This document shows, in pieces, positions 27,822 to 41,118 of a stretch of DNA of 64,000 nt; position 1 is the stretch's first letter; each line of letters opens with the position of its first letter. Position numbers and translations under genes: made by a program. The DNA is from Wuchereria bancrofti (lineage: Eukaryota; Nematoda; Chromadorea; Rhabditida; Onchocercidae), in NCBI GenBank assembly GCA_005281725.1, contig SSBO01000014.1:1587292-1651291 (forward strand), written 5' to 3'. The notes beneath the pieces are model-generated. The model was not told where the DNA came from, made no database searches, and saw only the letters and a program-made list of their open reading frames with translations.

Positions 27822-29808
27822 ATTGTTAATAAAAAGTGATTTTTCCAGTATCGGAAAAATTCTTCTTTTATGTTTAAAGATGTCAATGTATAATATTTTC
27901 TTTTCTTTTTCTCATTTTTGAAATAATAAGTTTTCATTGAAATTTCACTTTTTTTATTTTAAAAGATAATTTTGCACAAAACTAATTCATACAGCAATAA
28001 ACTTTTTAATAATTCATAGCAAAATACAAATTCAGGGATGAAAAAAAAAAGAAAAAGAAAGGGGAATAAATAAATAGACGTCAAAATGAGTTTTATTTTT
28101 TTGCACAATATTTAAGAACTTTAAAAATAAAACTGGAAAGAAATTTTTCGTGCATTTTGAATTTATTAATATGTATATATAAACAATATAGAAAAAACTA
28201 TGGATAATCTTATTTGCCTTTTAAATATAACAAAAGAAAAAAGAAATTTATAGTTCTGATAGAATCACATTTTTTTTTCTAAAATTACATTTCATCATTT
28301 TAGCATTCAATAATGAAATGAAACGAATGAAAAAGAATGGAAGGAATTGTGTGGTAATTGTTTCGAGCAAACTCTAAATCAAATCAAACATCATTTTTGT
28401 CTTCTTCATTCTATCTCTTTTTCATTTCATTTCTTTCAAATTTTTTATTTTTTCTATTTTTTAAAAAAGGTAATGATATGATGGAATGATAAGATTACAG
28501 CTAAAACTTTCAAAAGCTTTAGCAAATAATAACTGATAATCTGAAAGAATGCACTTTTTAAAAAAAAAAGAAGAAAATAAAAAAAGTATAGTTCAGTGAT
28601 AAGATTGATTGATTAGAAATTAATATCATGTGCGGCTTTTTGTGGAAGAAATTTTGATCTCTGCTTTTGCGCTTCTTCTTTTTTTTTTTGTTCTTTACGG
28701 AAGCATTACTGTGAAATTTGATCTCTTACCGGAAATGATGCATCAAAGAGAATTTGTGATAATTCAGCTAAGTGTTTTTTGAAATGAATGAATGCTAAAC
28801 AATGTAAACAGATTGATAATGGTGACTTATTGAAGTTGAATGGAACGATTAGTGGCAAACGCATATAAAAAAAGATGTTTAAAGATATTTAAGGTATTTC
28901 AAACGAATCATTTTATTTTATATGAAACTAATTACTAATTAGCATGAAATGTGCTTGTAATTACTCATCAATTTTTACTCATTTTATATATAATTGTTAT
29001 TATTAAATGAAGCAATGCTTTGCACTATGAAAAGATGAAATCCTCAAATGAAAAATGCATTTTTTTTTTCTTTTATTTCCTTGAAAATTCTAAAAATACA
29101 TATATGAAATTGTTAGATTTCCATATTTTTCTTTCGTTTTTTTTTCCACTTAGTATTTCATGAAATTTTAGTAACTTAAAGTGAGCAATAAGAATTTAGA
29201 TTTCATGTTTCAATAACAGTTTAATAAACATTTCTGCTACTAAAAAAAATAACACAATACACCGAAATATTCCTCACCTCCGAATATTTTCAATATTTAC
29301 CAGTCTTTGTTATTGTTGGAGCAAAATTGTCGCAGCAGATAAGCTATAACTATTTATTTGTAACAATTACTCATACAATAAATTTACATCCTAAAAAGTT
29401 GAAATTTTCATCTGTATTTTAAATCATTGTTTAAATTAAAATTTTCATTTTAATTAAAAAAGAAACTGGCATGAGTCATTTATCCTTATAAACTAAGCAA
29501 ACATACTGAAACGATGATTCATTTTTGTTAATTTTGACAACAATAGCAAATTGAGTGTGAACCGGTCATGGAAATTCCATCCAAACTGCAACATATACAA
29601 TTGATCTTTGATTTTAATTGGTAGTTTACTTAATTATTTCCTTTATTACTTATACTTTTTTTTCCTCCATTGCTATTCTTTTTTTTTCATTGTTAAAACT
29701 TTCGATATTTTGGTGTAAATTTTAATTTTTCTCTTTCTTAGAAATGCTTTTCAAATATTTTCTTTTTCTATGTCATATTCGACTCATTAATGTAACACTG
29801 TTAGAAAG

Positions 29809-29828
29809 AGGTCAACTTTTCTTGACCT
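29809..29828. promoter_or_regulatory. Inverted repeat AGGTCAA-N6-TTGACCT
   Basis: Perfect 7-bp inverted repeat of the nuclear-receptor half-site AGGTCA with a six-base spacer. A further TTGACCTTT lies near 29968, matching the core of the tandem array at 22396-22485. It is a candidate receptor-dimer element; equally it could be chance. Confidence 0.35.
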
Positions 29829-29848
29829 ATTCAAAATAATATGCGTCA

Positions 29849-29934
29849 TCATATCCTGTAATATGTATGATTCCGGAAAAATGTTCAAAATGTTATGAAT
29901 CATTTTCTGTAAACGTATGTGATTCCGGAAAAAG
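29849..29934. repeat. Two-copy ~52-bp imperfect tandem repeat
   Basis: A unit containing TGATTCCGGAAAAA preceded by a CTGTAA...GTATG segment appears at 29849 and again at 29900. The repeated TTCCGGAA is an 8-bp palindrome of the ETS/STAT-site type. No coding potential is seen. Confidence 0.6.
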
Positions 29935-30795
29935 ATTATTCTCTCTTCATCTATTGAAAATGTTATTGACCTTTGCACAATAATACAAATTTATTGATAT
30001 GTTCAAAATTTGGTCCATATTATACATCTATCATTTCAGGATTTGAATAAATTGTCTTATAAATCTCCGGTTTTAAAAATTTTCAATTTTAATAATTTGT
30101 AACAAGAATAGAACTATTTTATTTCTGGCTTTTTTTTTCTTTTACTATTCAATTTATCAAATGAGAAATAAAGAAGATTCATCTGAAAGTTGAAGTGAAA
30201 TTGAGCGGAATTCGCAAATTTTTACAATCAGTCGAAAATTCTAGAAAAAAATGAAAAATTTAATCTTATTGATTCATATCAATTAATCATAGAAGAATGT
30301 AATTTATCTATCTGAAAAATTTTGCTAATTTTCTTCTTTTTGTCTTTTTTTATATGAAGAAATTAATGTAGAAAATGTTAATTTAAAGAAAATTTTATCC
30401 TTTCTTGATGCATATATAATTTCGATATGTTTACGCAAACATTTTATTCTATCAGTGTAAACAAGTACAGTGAGGATTATAATGAGGTCAATTAATTAAT
30501 GCACTGATTTAATTAATTAAAAATGTGGCCTAAAATGGAAATTATTCATATGTTCTGTTTCATTACTTCTTTCTTCAGCTCTTTTTAATTTTAATTTTTC
30601 CGTCCTTTAGAAAGAAAAAAGAATCCTTCAGTGTTTCAGTTCTTTTAATTTCATATATTCGAAAATTTTTAAATTATTGTATGTATTTCAAAATTTTCAT
30701 TTGCTAATTATTCATTGTTTTTCTTTCCTCCTTTTTTTGAAAATTTTGAGAATTGACGAAGGTATTATTTACCATTAAAGTATTTCCTCTATCAA

Positions 30796-30851
30796 TCGAT
30801 AACTGTTCAAGTTCTTATTTCAGTCGATAATTATTCAAGTTCTTATTTGAA
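30796..30851. repeat. Two-copy 28-bp tandem repeat
   Basis: TCGATAACTGTTCAAGTTC... at 30796-30823 is followed directly by a copy at 30824-30851 with few differences, about 420 bases upstream of the dystrobrevin start codon. Confidence 0.75.
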
Positions 30852-31268
30852 ATGAATTAGAAATTTCCAGATATTAACTGAGACAAAGTAGTGCAAGTGT
30901 TACGTCTGGTATTTCCGTAAAATTACTATTACGTTACGCAATCTCACAACAATGAGACAATTTCCGAATAAAAATTTACGATTTCGTTATTTTACCCCTC
31001 ATTTGACATATATCGTAAAGTACTTTTTATCTAATTTATATTACAGATTTTAACTCAAAAATAATTTCAACCAAAAAAGAAAAAAAAATGGTTGGATTAT
31101 CAAGCAAAAAATTTATTTCTATGATGTGAAGTATACGTGAAAATATTACAACGTATGTATTATGTAAATGGATGATAAATGTGATATGGATAATGATAAT
31201 AAAAGAAATTACATAAAAAATGAAATGAATGTGAACACCTGAAGAAATATAAACGAATTATTAATAAT

Positions 31269-34200
31269 ATGGATGCATCAACAGCTAACGATGCAATTGT
31301 TATCGAATTGCAAATGTTAATTGATGAAATGCGTTAGTTTTTCATAATTTAATCAAATTTTTTCTTTTAATTTTATATTTATGTTAAAGTAACGTTACAC
31401 GTGGAATATTAGAAATATTGGCATGTAATTATGATATAAACTATACTTTCTAAAAAATGAAAAAAAAAAAGCAAAATATAAGGGGATGGTAATAAGGTAA
31501 AATCGATTCATATAACGAAAATATATATGAAAACAGTATTTAAACTGTAATAGAAATTGAATCATTTAATCTACTTATTTAACATTTCAAAAATTATAAC
31601 AATATGCATGGAGTAGTATTTTAATTCTGATACAATCAAGATGGCAATTGCAATGTTCTTTTATATAAAATAAAGACATTAAGGCAATTAATTAATTTTA
31701 ATAATTACTCAGTTCAATTTCTAGTACCATATACTTGAATAAAAAGTATAGTGTTAATTAATTTGGGAGAATACTGTCACATTTTGAGTAACCAAAACTT
31801 ATATTTGTTTAAAATGATTATATAGTATACTTATTGAGAACTGATATGATAATAATGATAATTGATTTTAGGATTGCAAGATTTCGATTCGATTCGTTTT
31901 GCAACGTACAGATGTGCATGCAAATTACGTTTTATCCAAAAAAAGACTAATGGTATGTTTTGCTGATAAGATTAAGTGTAATAATTATTACTTTCGGCGT
32001 AATCCTTTAGTTTAATTCATAAATCCGTTATTTAATTCAGTCAAAATCATTTTGCTAGATAGACAGGTAAAAGAAAGAAGGTAATTCATTGTATTGAATG
32101 TGATTTCTGTAATACATTCGAAGAAAATTGAGAATTTTTTCTCCATGTTAATGATTTATTAAACATAATTTGTCTTTATATATTTCTTTTAGGCAAACTT
32201 AAAGTGTCATAAATTCGATTTAATACTACTAGTATTTTAATTTGAAATTTTGATTAAAAACCTGTAGAATAGAGTAGCATATTCAAATATTCTTTTTCTA
32301 TGATGATATCTTAGCTAAATTCATTATTTTTCTTTTACTAATTCGACATTTTTAGGATGATTTGTTTTATGAACTTTTTAGTTGTCCAAATCATTACTTA
32401 CCTAGCGAAGTGTAAAATTTCGTATTCCTTTACCTCCCTCTCTCTCTCTCTTTCCTCTTTGCTCTTTCATTTTTCATATTTTAATTTGTTTAAAATACCT
32501 TTTGTTTCTTTTTACAGTACACCTGGTGGATATATGGAATATGATTGAATCATTCCGCGAAAATGGTTTAAATGCTCTTCCAATTACTTCACAGGTTATT
32601 ACTTTCAACTATTATATCGTGATAAGATGATATTGTTATTGCTGAACATATGATTTACTCAATTCCTTATTTAAATTTTTGATTTTGAAATCAGTAAAGT
32701 TAACAACCAAAAAAAAAAAAATGAAATAAACTAAATTGCATAAAATGAAAAGGAAAAAACGATAGAAAGGAACGATTACTTTCTGTTATACATTGTCACT
32801 CTTGTGCTGCCTATTAGTTACTGAAATTTGAGCTTTAAAATTATTAATTATGTAAATCTTAAAATTAATGAAATATTGTGGCAGAGAATAGGCATCATTT
32901 TATATTTTAGCTTGCTAATTTCACTACTAAATATTTACCGGAAGATCAAAAGTTGATAAGGCATTTTTAACAGACAAAAGAATTAAGAAAACTTTAAAAT
33001 ATTTTTCATTTTACTTATTTTGAAACGTTTTCGAATTTGAGCGACAAATTAAGTTTAAATCAAAGTTATTGTTAGTAATGGTGAAATTCTTTCAACAGAA
33101 ACATTTTGCACTTACTTTTTTCCTTCAATTCTTTAACAAATTATAACTTACTAATTACCATTTACTTACTTGCTTACAGGTGAAGATCTCCAGATTGGAA
33201 TTATTGCTTGCAACAATTTTTCATAATTTAAATAAGCGTTTACCCAGTGCGCAACACATCGATACCGACAAATCCATCTCACTTTTGCTTAGCTTCCTCG
33301 TCGGTGCGTATGACAGGTTGTATTTGTTAATGATGATGACAGCATAATAATAAAAAGAAATGCTTATTGTGAGTTGAATTTACAAAAAAATTCTTTGCCT
33401 CATTTACTTTCCACTAATTACTGTATCCTTAAATTTTTAGCTAATTATTTGGATCATTGCATTAATTCGCATTCAAAAAGAAAAAAAAGTATTCCTTTAC
33501 TAATAATTCCGGAAGAAATTAACTTATTAAAACATAGTTGAAACATTCGTTTTGTGTTATATAACGGATTACATTTTAGGCAACAAACTGGTCGTTTAAC
33601 AGTTTTTGCTATCAAAATAGCTCTTGCTACATTATGTGCCGGTAAATTAATGGATAAATTACGATGTAAGTAAAAGTTATCTTTTCCATTTTTCAAAAAA
33701 AAAAAGAATAATTTTAATTTGGAGTTTATTGCATTTCAGTTTGTTCATCAAAAAGTTCCATATTTTACTTGTTTCAATTTCTGAGAAATTTCTTATTTGC
33801 TTTTTTGTTATCCTAGTATTGGTAGATCATTCGGAGTTTCAATTACGAGAGATTAGTAAGTATTTTTATAGACTTTAATAAGTTAATAATAAATATATAA
33901 CTGCGTAAACATTTCGCGAAAAGCAATGTTAAGAATTTGTTAATTTGAAAAAAAGTGAAAATTAAGGTTTCGAGAAATTCCAATTACGATTACTTTTTAC
34001 CCTAACTTATGAATTTAAAGCAAGACTTACTTTAGGTCTCTCCAACTCTCAAGCTATTTATAATTTTAAAACTACAAAAACTCTCAAGCTGTTTATAATT
34101 TTAAAACTACAAAAAAAAGACTGGCAAAAATTAGTAGAGTTCAAATTTTTGCTTAGGAAATGAAAATAATTTAAACTTATATGCATTTTTTCATTAATGT

Positions 34201-37200
34201 TATTCCTTAATTTCTAATTTTTGCTTTCAACTCTTGTAGAATAATTAATTTTTCAGATGCATTTTCGCAAATATCCAATAGCAGCGGCACATTGGAGTGG
34301 GATAAATTTAGTGGTTATTTACAGCAAGTTCTGGCCCTTGCTACGGCTGTTTTTGAAGGTCCAACATTTGGTTACACGGAAACAGCATTGGGACAATGCT
34401 TTCAGAAAGTTTGTTAATTTGTTCTAGATGAAAATATAATCACAAAAATGTATTTCATGAAACATCTGAAATAAATGAATAGCTTAAAGTATAATGGTTA
34501 TAAATAGCTCAAATAAATACCATTAATAAATGAACTAATTATTGTCATATCATAAAGTCATTTTGAGAAATGACATATAAGTTAGATTAATAGTAGAGAA
34601 ATATATAGCATAATGCTGGCTAAATTTCTTGCATCAATAATCTTCCAACTTGGGATCAAAATATCGATAATATATTGCATATGAGTAATGATTTAAAATA
34701 TCTCACAATTTTTATTTTCAGGATCAACGGGTAAATTTGAATGCATTTCTGGATGTAATGTTGGCCGATCCGTGTCCGCCATGTCTAATGTGGTTACCAT
34801 TACTGCATCGAATGGCAAGTGTTGAGCATGTTTATCATCCGGTTGTATGTGATGCTTGTCAGGTAAAATTTTTCATTTAAGAATTGTCTTCAAATTTGAA
34901 AAATTCTTTGAATGTTAGAATTCGAGCCGCCAGCTAGTTTATATTTAACTTTTGTTGGATTAATGCTATCAATTTGGTTAGTTAATTTAATTCTGCCAGA
35001 TCATCCATCACGTATACGTATATAGTACTACATTAGTCTAATTCGTTTTTAGAGAAAAAAGAATGACGACAAAAAGGAAAGATGTGCAATCTGTTTAAAG
35101 TAATTCTCGTCTAATAGTTTTTAGACTGATTCAGGTTGTAATTAAATCAGATTAAATTTGGGATCTCACTAAGAATTGTCTCTGTAAGGTGACAGTCAGA
35201 TTAAATTTCACTAAAAAGTGTTTGCATAAGATGATACTTAAGGTTTGGAAGTCAATATTCCAATTGGTTCTTTTTTTTTAGGTTCGGTCATTTACCGGTT
35301 TTCGTTATAAGTGTCAACGTTGCACGAATTATCAGTTATGTGAGCAGTGTTTCTGGCGTGGACGGACAAGTTCAACGCATTCCAACGAACATGAAATGAA
35401 AGAATATTCTAGTTATGTAAGTAACTTTTCAATTTGGTTATGTGAATGAAATTTTAGACAGAATGTAAATGATTGACACAAGAAATGAGAATATAATAGA
35501 ATGATGAAAACTAATGAGATTGTTCTCTTTGAGTTGATTATTGAAAATTTGGCCAGAAAAACGAAGTTGTTTCTGGCATATTTACGATTATTAGATTTAA
35601 CTGATCCCATTAATACCGACATAAATTTTTAATGGTGAATAATATCGTTGAAGATGATTAAAACTCTTCTCTTCTTATATTTAGATGTTTCATTTTCTTT
35701 TTTAGTCTTGGAGAGTCAATTGTTAACTTGTACTCATAGAAGCGAAAATTATTTCGAGTATAGCAGAGTTAAAATTGGAAAAAAATAAATCTAGATTTAA
35801 GTTAAACCTGAAATTAATCCAAGAAGTAAACATTTCTCTTTAGCAAGCAAATATCAAAGAAATAATTGATCGCTATTAATGAAAATTAACACGACCTTTA
35901 AAATTAGTTATTTCAAGAGCTTGGAATACGCTTCTTTTTTGACAAAAATATTTTATTTTATTTTTTTTTTTTAAGTTAAACAATATTTTACATGAATTGT
36001 AAAGCAGAAACCATTTCAGAAATCACCAACGAAACAGTTAGCCCATTCCATACATAAATCTTTGCGTTGTGTACCAGTGCCTAATCGTTCCACACATCCA
36101 ATATTCCCAGAACGCCCAGAACGTCCTCTCGATCTTGCTAACATTTTACCAGTAACACCAACAACATCCAGAAGACGACTTTCAGAAGGTCTAAAAGATT
36201 GGACAAGTCAAATTTTGCCCGGACAATTTCCTGTAACTAACGGCTCTAATATGGATGATGAGCATAAATTGATTGCTCGTTATTCGGCTAAACTTTCTGG
36301 TCGAACACAGGTGATTATGATATCATAATTTTATTCAGTAGTTAATTATATTTAATGTTTCAAATTCTTAAAGTTATCATGATATAGAATTAGTTAATGA
36401 GTTGCTTCAATTGTCTTCCTCTACGTTGCATTTTTGAACTTTTTTAATCTGAAGTACTTAATTACTTTAGTTAATGTATTGTTTTTTTTCTTTTTTTTTT
36501 TTTTTAAAGAGTACATTTAAGTATCCATTTGTGCTGCCCAAAGATCGAGCAACCAGTATGGATGAAAATCTTAGTGAAAAAACATTAATTGCACGACTTG
36601 AAGAAGAGAATGGTGAGATGATACGAGAAATGGAAATGTTAAAGCAACAACAAGTAATGCTGTTTTCTTTCTTTTTTTTTTTTGTTTTTATATATGAAAA
36701 GAAAAAATTGCAATAATAAAAGAATAGCAGAGATAGGTTGTGTTGGTATCATATAAATTTATGATTCATAGTTTTTTTTTTTTTTTTTTTAATTTCTGAT
36801 TGGAAATATGTAGAAAAAGTAGATTTTTCCATCATTTAAGTGCAATCCTTTTTTTTTCTTTCTCTCCAAATTTCACCACTTATTTCAAAATTCACGCATA
36901 GTCCTTAACACATTGATTTTACTTTTTTTTTTCCAGGAATTAGAAAATACGGATGAACAGTTGAATGGTTTACGTGAACGGAAAGCTCAGCTTGAGGAAA
37001 AAATGCGTATTATGCAACAAACACGAAGACATCTAATGCAACAGTTAGAAGTGCTTATGTCAGAACTAAATGTAAGATATTTGCTTTAGTATAGTTATAT
37101 TTATGCTTAAATTCATATAAGTTATTTTAAATTTCGCTAGATTTTAAATTTTCTATTTTAAATTATTTTTTATTTTGCTGAAATCATTGAAGGCTTTGTG

Positions 37201-38471
37201 CGAACTAGTTTTTAGAAATTTCGTAAGTTTAATAATGTTCGATAAATTCAAAGATGTGGAAAAACATCTGCGGTTTGTCGATCTACAAAACGTTTTGAAA
37301 AACAACAAGTAGAAATGTAGCAATTTCAACTTTTTTTTTCTGAATCCAAGTTCTTTCACATTTAGCAGTGTCTTTCGAAAACGTCATGAGTCATACTTCC
37401 AATATTTATTTTCACTAAGTTAACACTATCGTGAGTGAGGATCCTCTTCAAAGATGGAGATCGCAAAGTGGTCTCTTATTTCTATTTTAGTAATCCGAGA
37501 TATATCAGTAGTCGTATGAATGAAATCAAATGATAACTCTATCACTTCATCTTTTTAAAAAAAAAAAACCTGTTTAAACAAAAACTTAACTTGTTTTCGA
37601 CGAACAACTAATTCCTTATCTATTTTTTTGCAGCAATCAAAAGGTGGAAGTATGGGTGCTATACCGGAATCATTGACCGGTATCGGAAGCCGTGTTTCGA
37701 CTGCATTTCGAGATCGTGCAGTTCAGAGAGCTAGTTCAGTACCTGCTGCTCAGTTGCAAGGTGATTTGCTTCATGCAGCTGATGATATAACAAACAATAT
37801 GAGCACATTGCTCAGGGAACTTGGTCAAGGTTTGATTTTTTTTTTAAATCCATTTCCTTCTTTTTGTTATTTAAATTGATATGTAAATCGATATTTAATA
37901 AATTAAATACTTTTAGAAAGAATTTTGTAATTGTTGAATACTACCAAGACCGCCTAATTCTCTTAGGACGAACCCATTGTATTGATTGATTGATTGATTG
38001 ATTGGAAAGTTTTTAATATGTACTAGGAGTGATTTGCTCATGATCTAACATTTATCTCCTTAATCAGACGATCACAATCTTTTAGTTATCAGTTCATTCA
38101 TTTTTAATGATATATATGTAATTCGTTGTAAATTACTTTTTAGCTGACTATGACGGTACTGTTAAATGAATGAAAGTTTCTTTTCTGAAGAAAATTTCTA
38201 TCGGTTCCAAAAAAATTACAGCAAAACTCAGTGCTTATCTTACCTTCTATTATCGAACCATTCAAACCATTTATCTTGATTTCTAATTTTAGTTTTAATT
38301 TGTTCTTGCAACATTCTTTGTTATTTATTGCTTGGAAACTACATTTAAAAAGCTACTTTTTGGTAATAACACAATAATATTTGAACGAATAGCTAAATAA
38401 CTAAAGTGATGATGTAATTTTCAGCTCAAAAAGATGTTACAAATGGTGATGACGGAACAGAAAGCAATTAG
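31269..38471 (+). CDS. dyb-1: Dystrobrevin (dystrophin-associated scaffold protein)
   Basis: Scaffold of the dystrophin complex at muscle and synapse membranes; it pairs with dystrophin through its coiled coil and binds syntrophins. Exons: 31269-31332, 31872-31952, 32518-32594, 33180-33316, 33580-33665, 33817-33855, 34257-34408, 34722-34862, 35282-35416, 36020-36310, 36510-36653, 36937-37071, 37634-37829, 38425-38471; 574 residues plus stop, close to known dystrobrevins. Near the N-terminus [18 protein letters not shown] and [10 protein letters not shown] match the family's EF-hand-like region; [11 protein letters not shown] follows. A ZZ zinc finger spans ~250-300 (CDAC, CQRC, CEQC, then two His). 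Coiled-coil helices ~415-494 ([34 protein letters not shown]) are the dystrophin/syntrophin-binding region. The start at 31269 is the first in-frame ATG after an upstream stop. No upstream coding exon is needed for a full-length protein. The last exon adds only 15 codons. Confidence 0.96.
34046..34115. repeat. 35-bp tandem duplication in dyb-1 intron 6
   Basis: CTCTCAAGCTATTTATAATT... at 34046-34080 is repeated at 34081-34115 with a single substitution (A to G at the eleventh base). It is intronic, so it has no effect on the protein. Confidence 0.9.
37980..38005. repeat. (ATTG)n microsatellite in dyb-1 intron 13
   Basis: Tetranucleotide repeat of TTGA/ATTG units, about six copies, between the last two dystrobrevin exons. 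Confidence 0.9.
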
Positions 38472-40776
38472 GTATCGATTTTATTAAAATGTCATAATGG
38501 AATACAAATTGGGACAATGTGTTTGTTGGTGAAACATTTTTTATCCGTCACGAATTAATTGTTTGATATTCCTTCATCAAAATCTGTTGAAATGTCTTGT
38601 AATCTTTCTGGATCATTCTCTGTCTGCACGCACTACCAATGTCTAGGCATTCTAAATGTCAATCTTTTCCTTTTTTATTTCATTTACTTATTTATGTTTT
38701 TTTTTCTCTTCTTATCATAAGTTTTATTTTTTTAATTAATTTACAACTGTCTGAGTCATCCTAATTTTATCATTCCTGGAAATATTATTTGTGATATGAG
38801 AATAAGAAAGATAAAGTGTTAAAGTATGATCAATCAAGATTCATTCCTATCAAATAATTGTTTGTCCTCAAAAATTATCAGAATTTTTGTTTTCAAAAAA
38901 AGCTTCCTGATTAAATTTAAAAAAAAAAAAAATATTTTTGTGCAGTGCTGACTGAGAATGCACCGGCTGTTTTCAGCTACCGTGTCTACCTCTTTGCGAA
39001 TTCGTTTTTTTTATCTATTTTGGTTAATTTTAATCAATTTTATGTAAACATTGCTATCATCGGGGTTAAATTAAGTGTATCGTTGAATACAACGTCACTA
39101 CATGACCATCGAATTATCATGTGAAATTGAAATCGTCAACATAATAAATAGTTAACAAATCTGTTAATGATTAAGAATCAATATCAAATATAATATCAAA
39201 AATATACAGATGATTGATACTATTTAAAAAGATTTGATAAAAAGGCTAGTCCAAATTATACGACCTTGGTATATACTAAGAATATACCATTCTTTTTTCA
39301 TTCTGTCACATAATTTTTGCCTACTTGGATGTTTTGATCCAATTTCGCAAAAAAATCATTACTATTATTATCATTATTATATTTGAAAATCTGTCCAAAG
39401 CATTTTATTATCATAGTTTGATTTAAGCATGTTATTTATATAAAACTTATCCAATTTTTTCCTTTTTTTTTCTTTCTATCAAACTTATTAAGTCTCACCG
39501 GTCAATTTATGCCCAATAGATAAGTTTAGAAATAAATGATTTTTATTTTCTAATGTTACTGTGATTGCTCTCTTATAAATTGTACTTTCTTCTGCATTAA
39601 TCGTGAATTCTTTTCTTTTTTTTCTCTTTCTTTGTTTTTAATTCTTTCTAATATTTGCTTTTTTTAATGGAAAAACTATTGAAACAATATAAATTTATGA
39701 TGTTATATTCTTAGTTTTCTTTTTCTGAATCGGTGCATTTTTATTAAATGAAAGATATGTTGTTTTTTCCTTTTTTTTTTCGTTGGCGGTCTAATCCTTC
39801 CTACTGTGTTGTATAATTTACATCTAAATATTCTCAGTAAAGTTATAGATTTTCTTATAGACTCAAATAACATCTAAAATACATCTCATCTCTATTCATC
39901 TGAATATACTATCCGTAAATGACGAGGAGAGCTAATTCAATTCAAATTTTTATATATGCCGAAGACCCGAAAGAATTTTTTTAAAAAAGAGTGGGATATA
40001 ATATAAACAACAAGGAGAAATTAGACAGTGAGATTGGTATTAACGTTCCTTTTGAAATTGAAATTTTTAAATGAAAAAGAAAATTGGTTCTATCAAAATT
40101 AGAAATCACGTAAGCAATATTTAAATATTAGCTATCGTTACACAAATCACAGAGAGTTGTAACTTATCACTTATATAATTAGAATTTTCATCCTAAATAA
40201 TGGATCCACTGGGCTACTATTTCCACCTAAAATATTCGTAGCAATAGAAATGTCCAAATGAATCATAAATCTTAACAGTGTAACATTTCATCTATAAGAA
40301 AATTTGTCATTTTCAGATAATTTCTAGTTCCATGAAATAACTAATTTTTTCAATAGTTACGTTTACTTATTACGTTGACTTTATTTAAGTCAGTAGTGTC
40401 TTCCATACTTTCAAAAAAGAGAAGCCAGAAACGATAAGTAAAATCAACTTTACTTTGAGATTAGTCAATCTCATTAAGAATTAAATGTACGAATTATGAT
40501 TTCCTCTGTACGAATTATACAAACAGTCGCACAGAAATATTTCAAACCATCGCGCGAATTTTAAATTATTTAAGTAAATTTAACTCCTTCTTTCTTCTTT
40601 TCATTTCCACCGTACTCTTTTCACTTCTCCATCCATCTGAATGTTCTTAGCAGCTAAAACTTTTGGAAAATATTATAATTTTGCATGTAATACTGGGAAG
40701 TGCAAATTTAGTTAATGAAGTTTATGCAATAATTTGCATTATTTGTTACTACTCAAGAAAATATCAAAATTTGCAG

Positions 40777-40897
40777 AGATATTGCTATTGGAGAATGCAT
40801 CACAACTCGTGAAGAAGAGATAACAATACATGAAAGTGGAATACATCAAAGAAATTATGACGTGTTGAGAGAGTACCATAGATCAAAGTACTATTAG
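40777..40897 (+). other. Exon-like island, unassigned
   Basis: A TTTGCAG acceptor at 40776 is followed by a 39-codon open frame from 40778 (DIAIGECITTREEE..., stop TAG 40895-40897) whose base composition is exon-like. A second frame from the same acceptor would extend dyb-1 exon 13 by 15 residues (EILLLENASQ...) before TAA. It might be an alternative last exon of dyb-1 or a relic. I recognise no homology, and the spacing to the polymerase start argues against its being a coding exon of that gene. Confidence 0.2.
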
Positions 40898-41048
40898 ATA
40901 TGCTTCTTAATTGTTGTCCAGCTTAAAGCAGTAAAATCCAAAAATCATTTCATATTTTGACTTTTGTTATTTATTATATTATAACCTATAAAATTTATCA
41001 AATCTCTATTTTCAACAATTATTTTTGATGTTGTCATATGAAAGAGAT

Positions 41049-41056
41049 ATTTTCAG
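41049..41056 (+). promoter_or_regulatory. Candidate spliced-leader trans-splice acceptor of the polymerase gene
   Basis: ATTTTCAG sits 62 bases before the chosen start codon at 41119, with no good cis donor recognised upstream. In nematodes such a site commonly receives a spliced leader. Using it removes the in-frame ATG at 41038, which would otherwise add a hydrophobic 27-residue leader unlike any polymerase delta. Confidence 0.45.
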
Positions 41057-41118
41057 GAAAATTGATTGTTCTACTTGTATTAGCTAGGTACTGCTGGCTG
41101 TTTACTATACGTTATAGA

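Larger units (their letters stand above)
11996..31268. other. Long intergenic region between divergent genes, no supported gene
   Basis: About 19 kb separates the first coding exon of the guanylyl cyclase (minus) from the first coding exon of dystrobrevin (plus). Every open frame in it is short, of low complexity or made of simple repeats, and none resembles a known family or is flanked by convincing splice sites. It holds microsatellites, homopolymer tracts, several degenerate tandem repeats (22396-22485, 23363-23590, 25383-25440, 29849-29934, 30796-30851) and clusters of regulatory-like motifs, listed separately. The region probably contains the promoters and 5' non-coding exons of both flanking genes; undetected non-coding RNAs cannot be excluded. 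Confidence 0.7.
38472..41118. other. Spacer between dyb-1 and DNA polymerase delta
   Basis: Holds the 3' untranslated region of dyb-1 and the 5' flank of the polymerase gene. A GC-elevated stretch (38941-39003) and an exon-like island (40777-40897) stand out from AT-rich DNA, but neither can be joined to a neighbour with confidence. The in-frame upstream ATG at 41038 is explained below as removed by trans-splicing or lying in the 5' UTR. Confidence 0.6.

Noticed and set aside
29787..29978. 63-codon minus-strand open frame
   Set aside because: It spans a two-copy non-coding tandem repeat and a palindromic motif, and has no recognisable protein features.
41038..41118. In-frame upstream ATG giving a hydrophobic leader on polymerase delta
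   Set aside because: A nuclear polymerase does not carry such a leader, and a TTTTCAG acceptor lies between that ATG and the chosen start, so the leader is probably spliced away.
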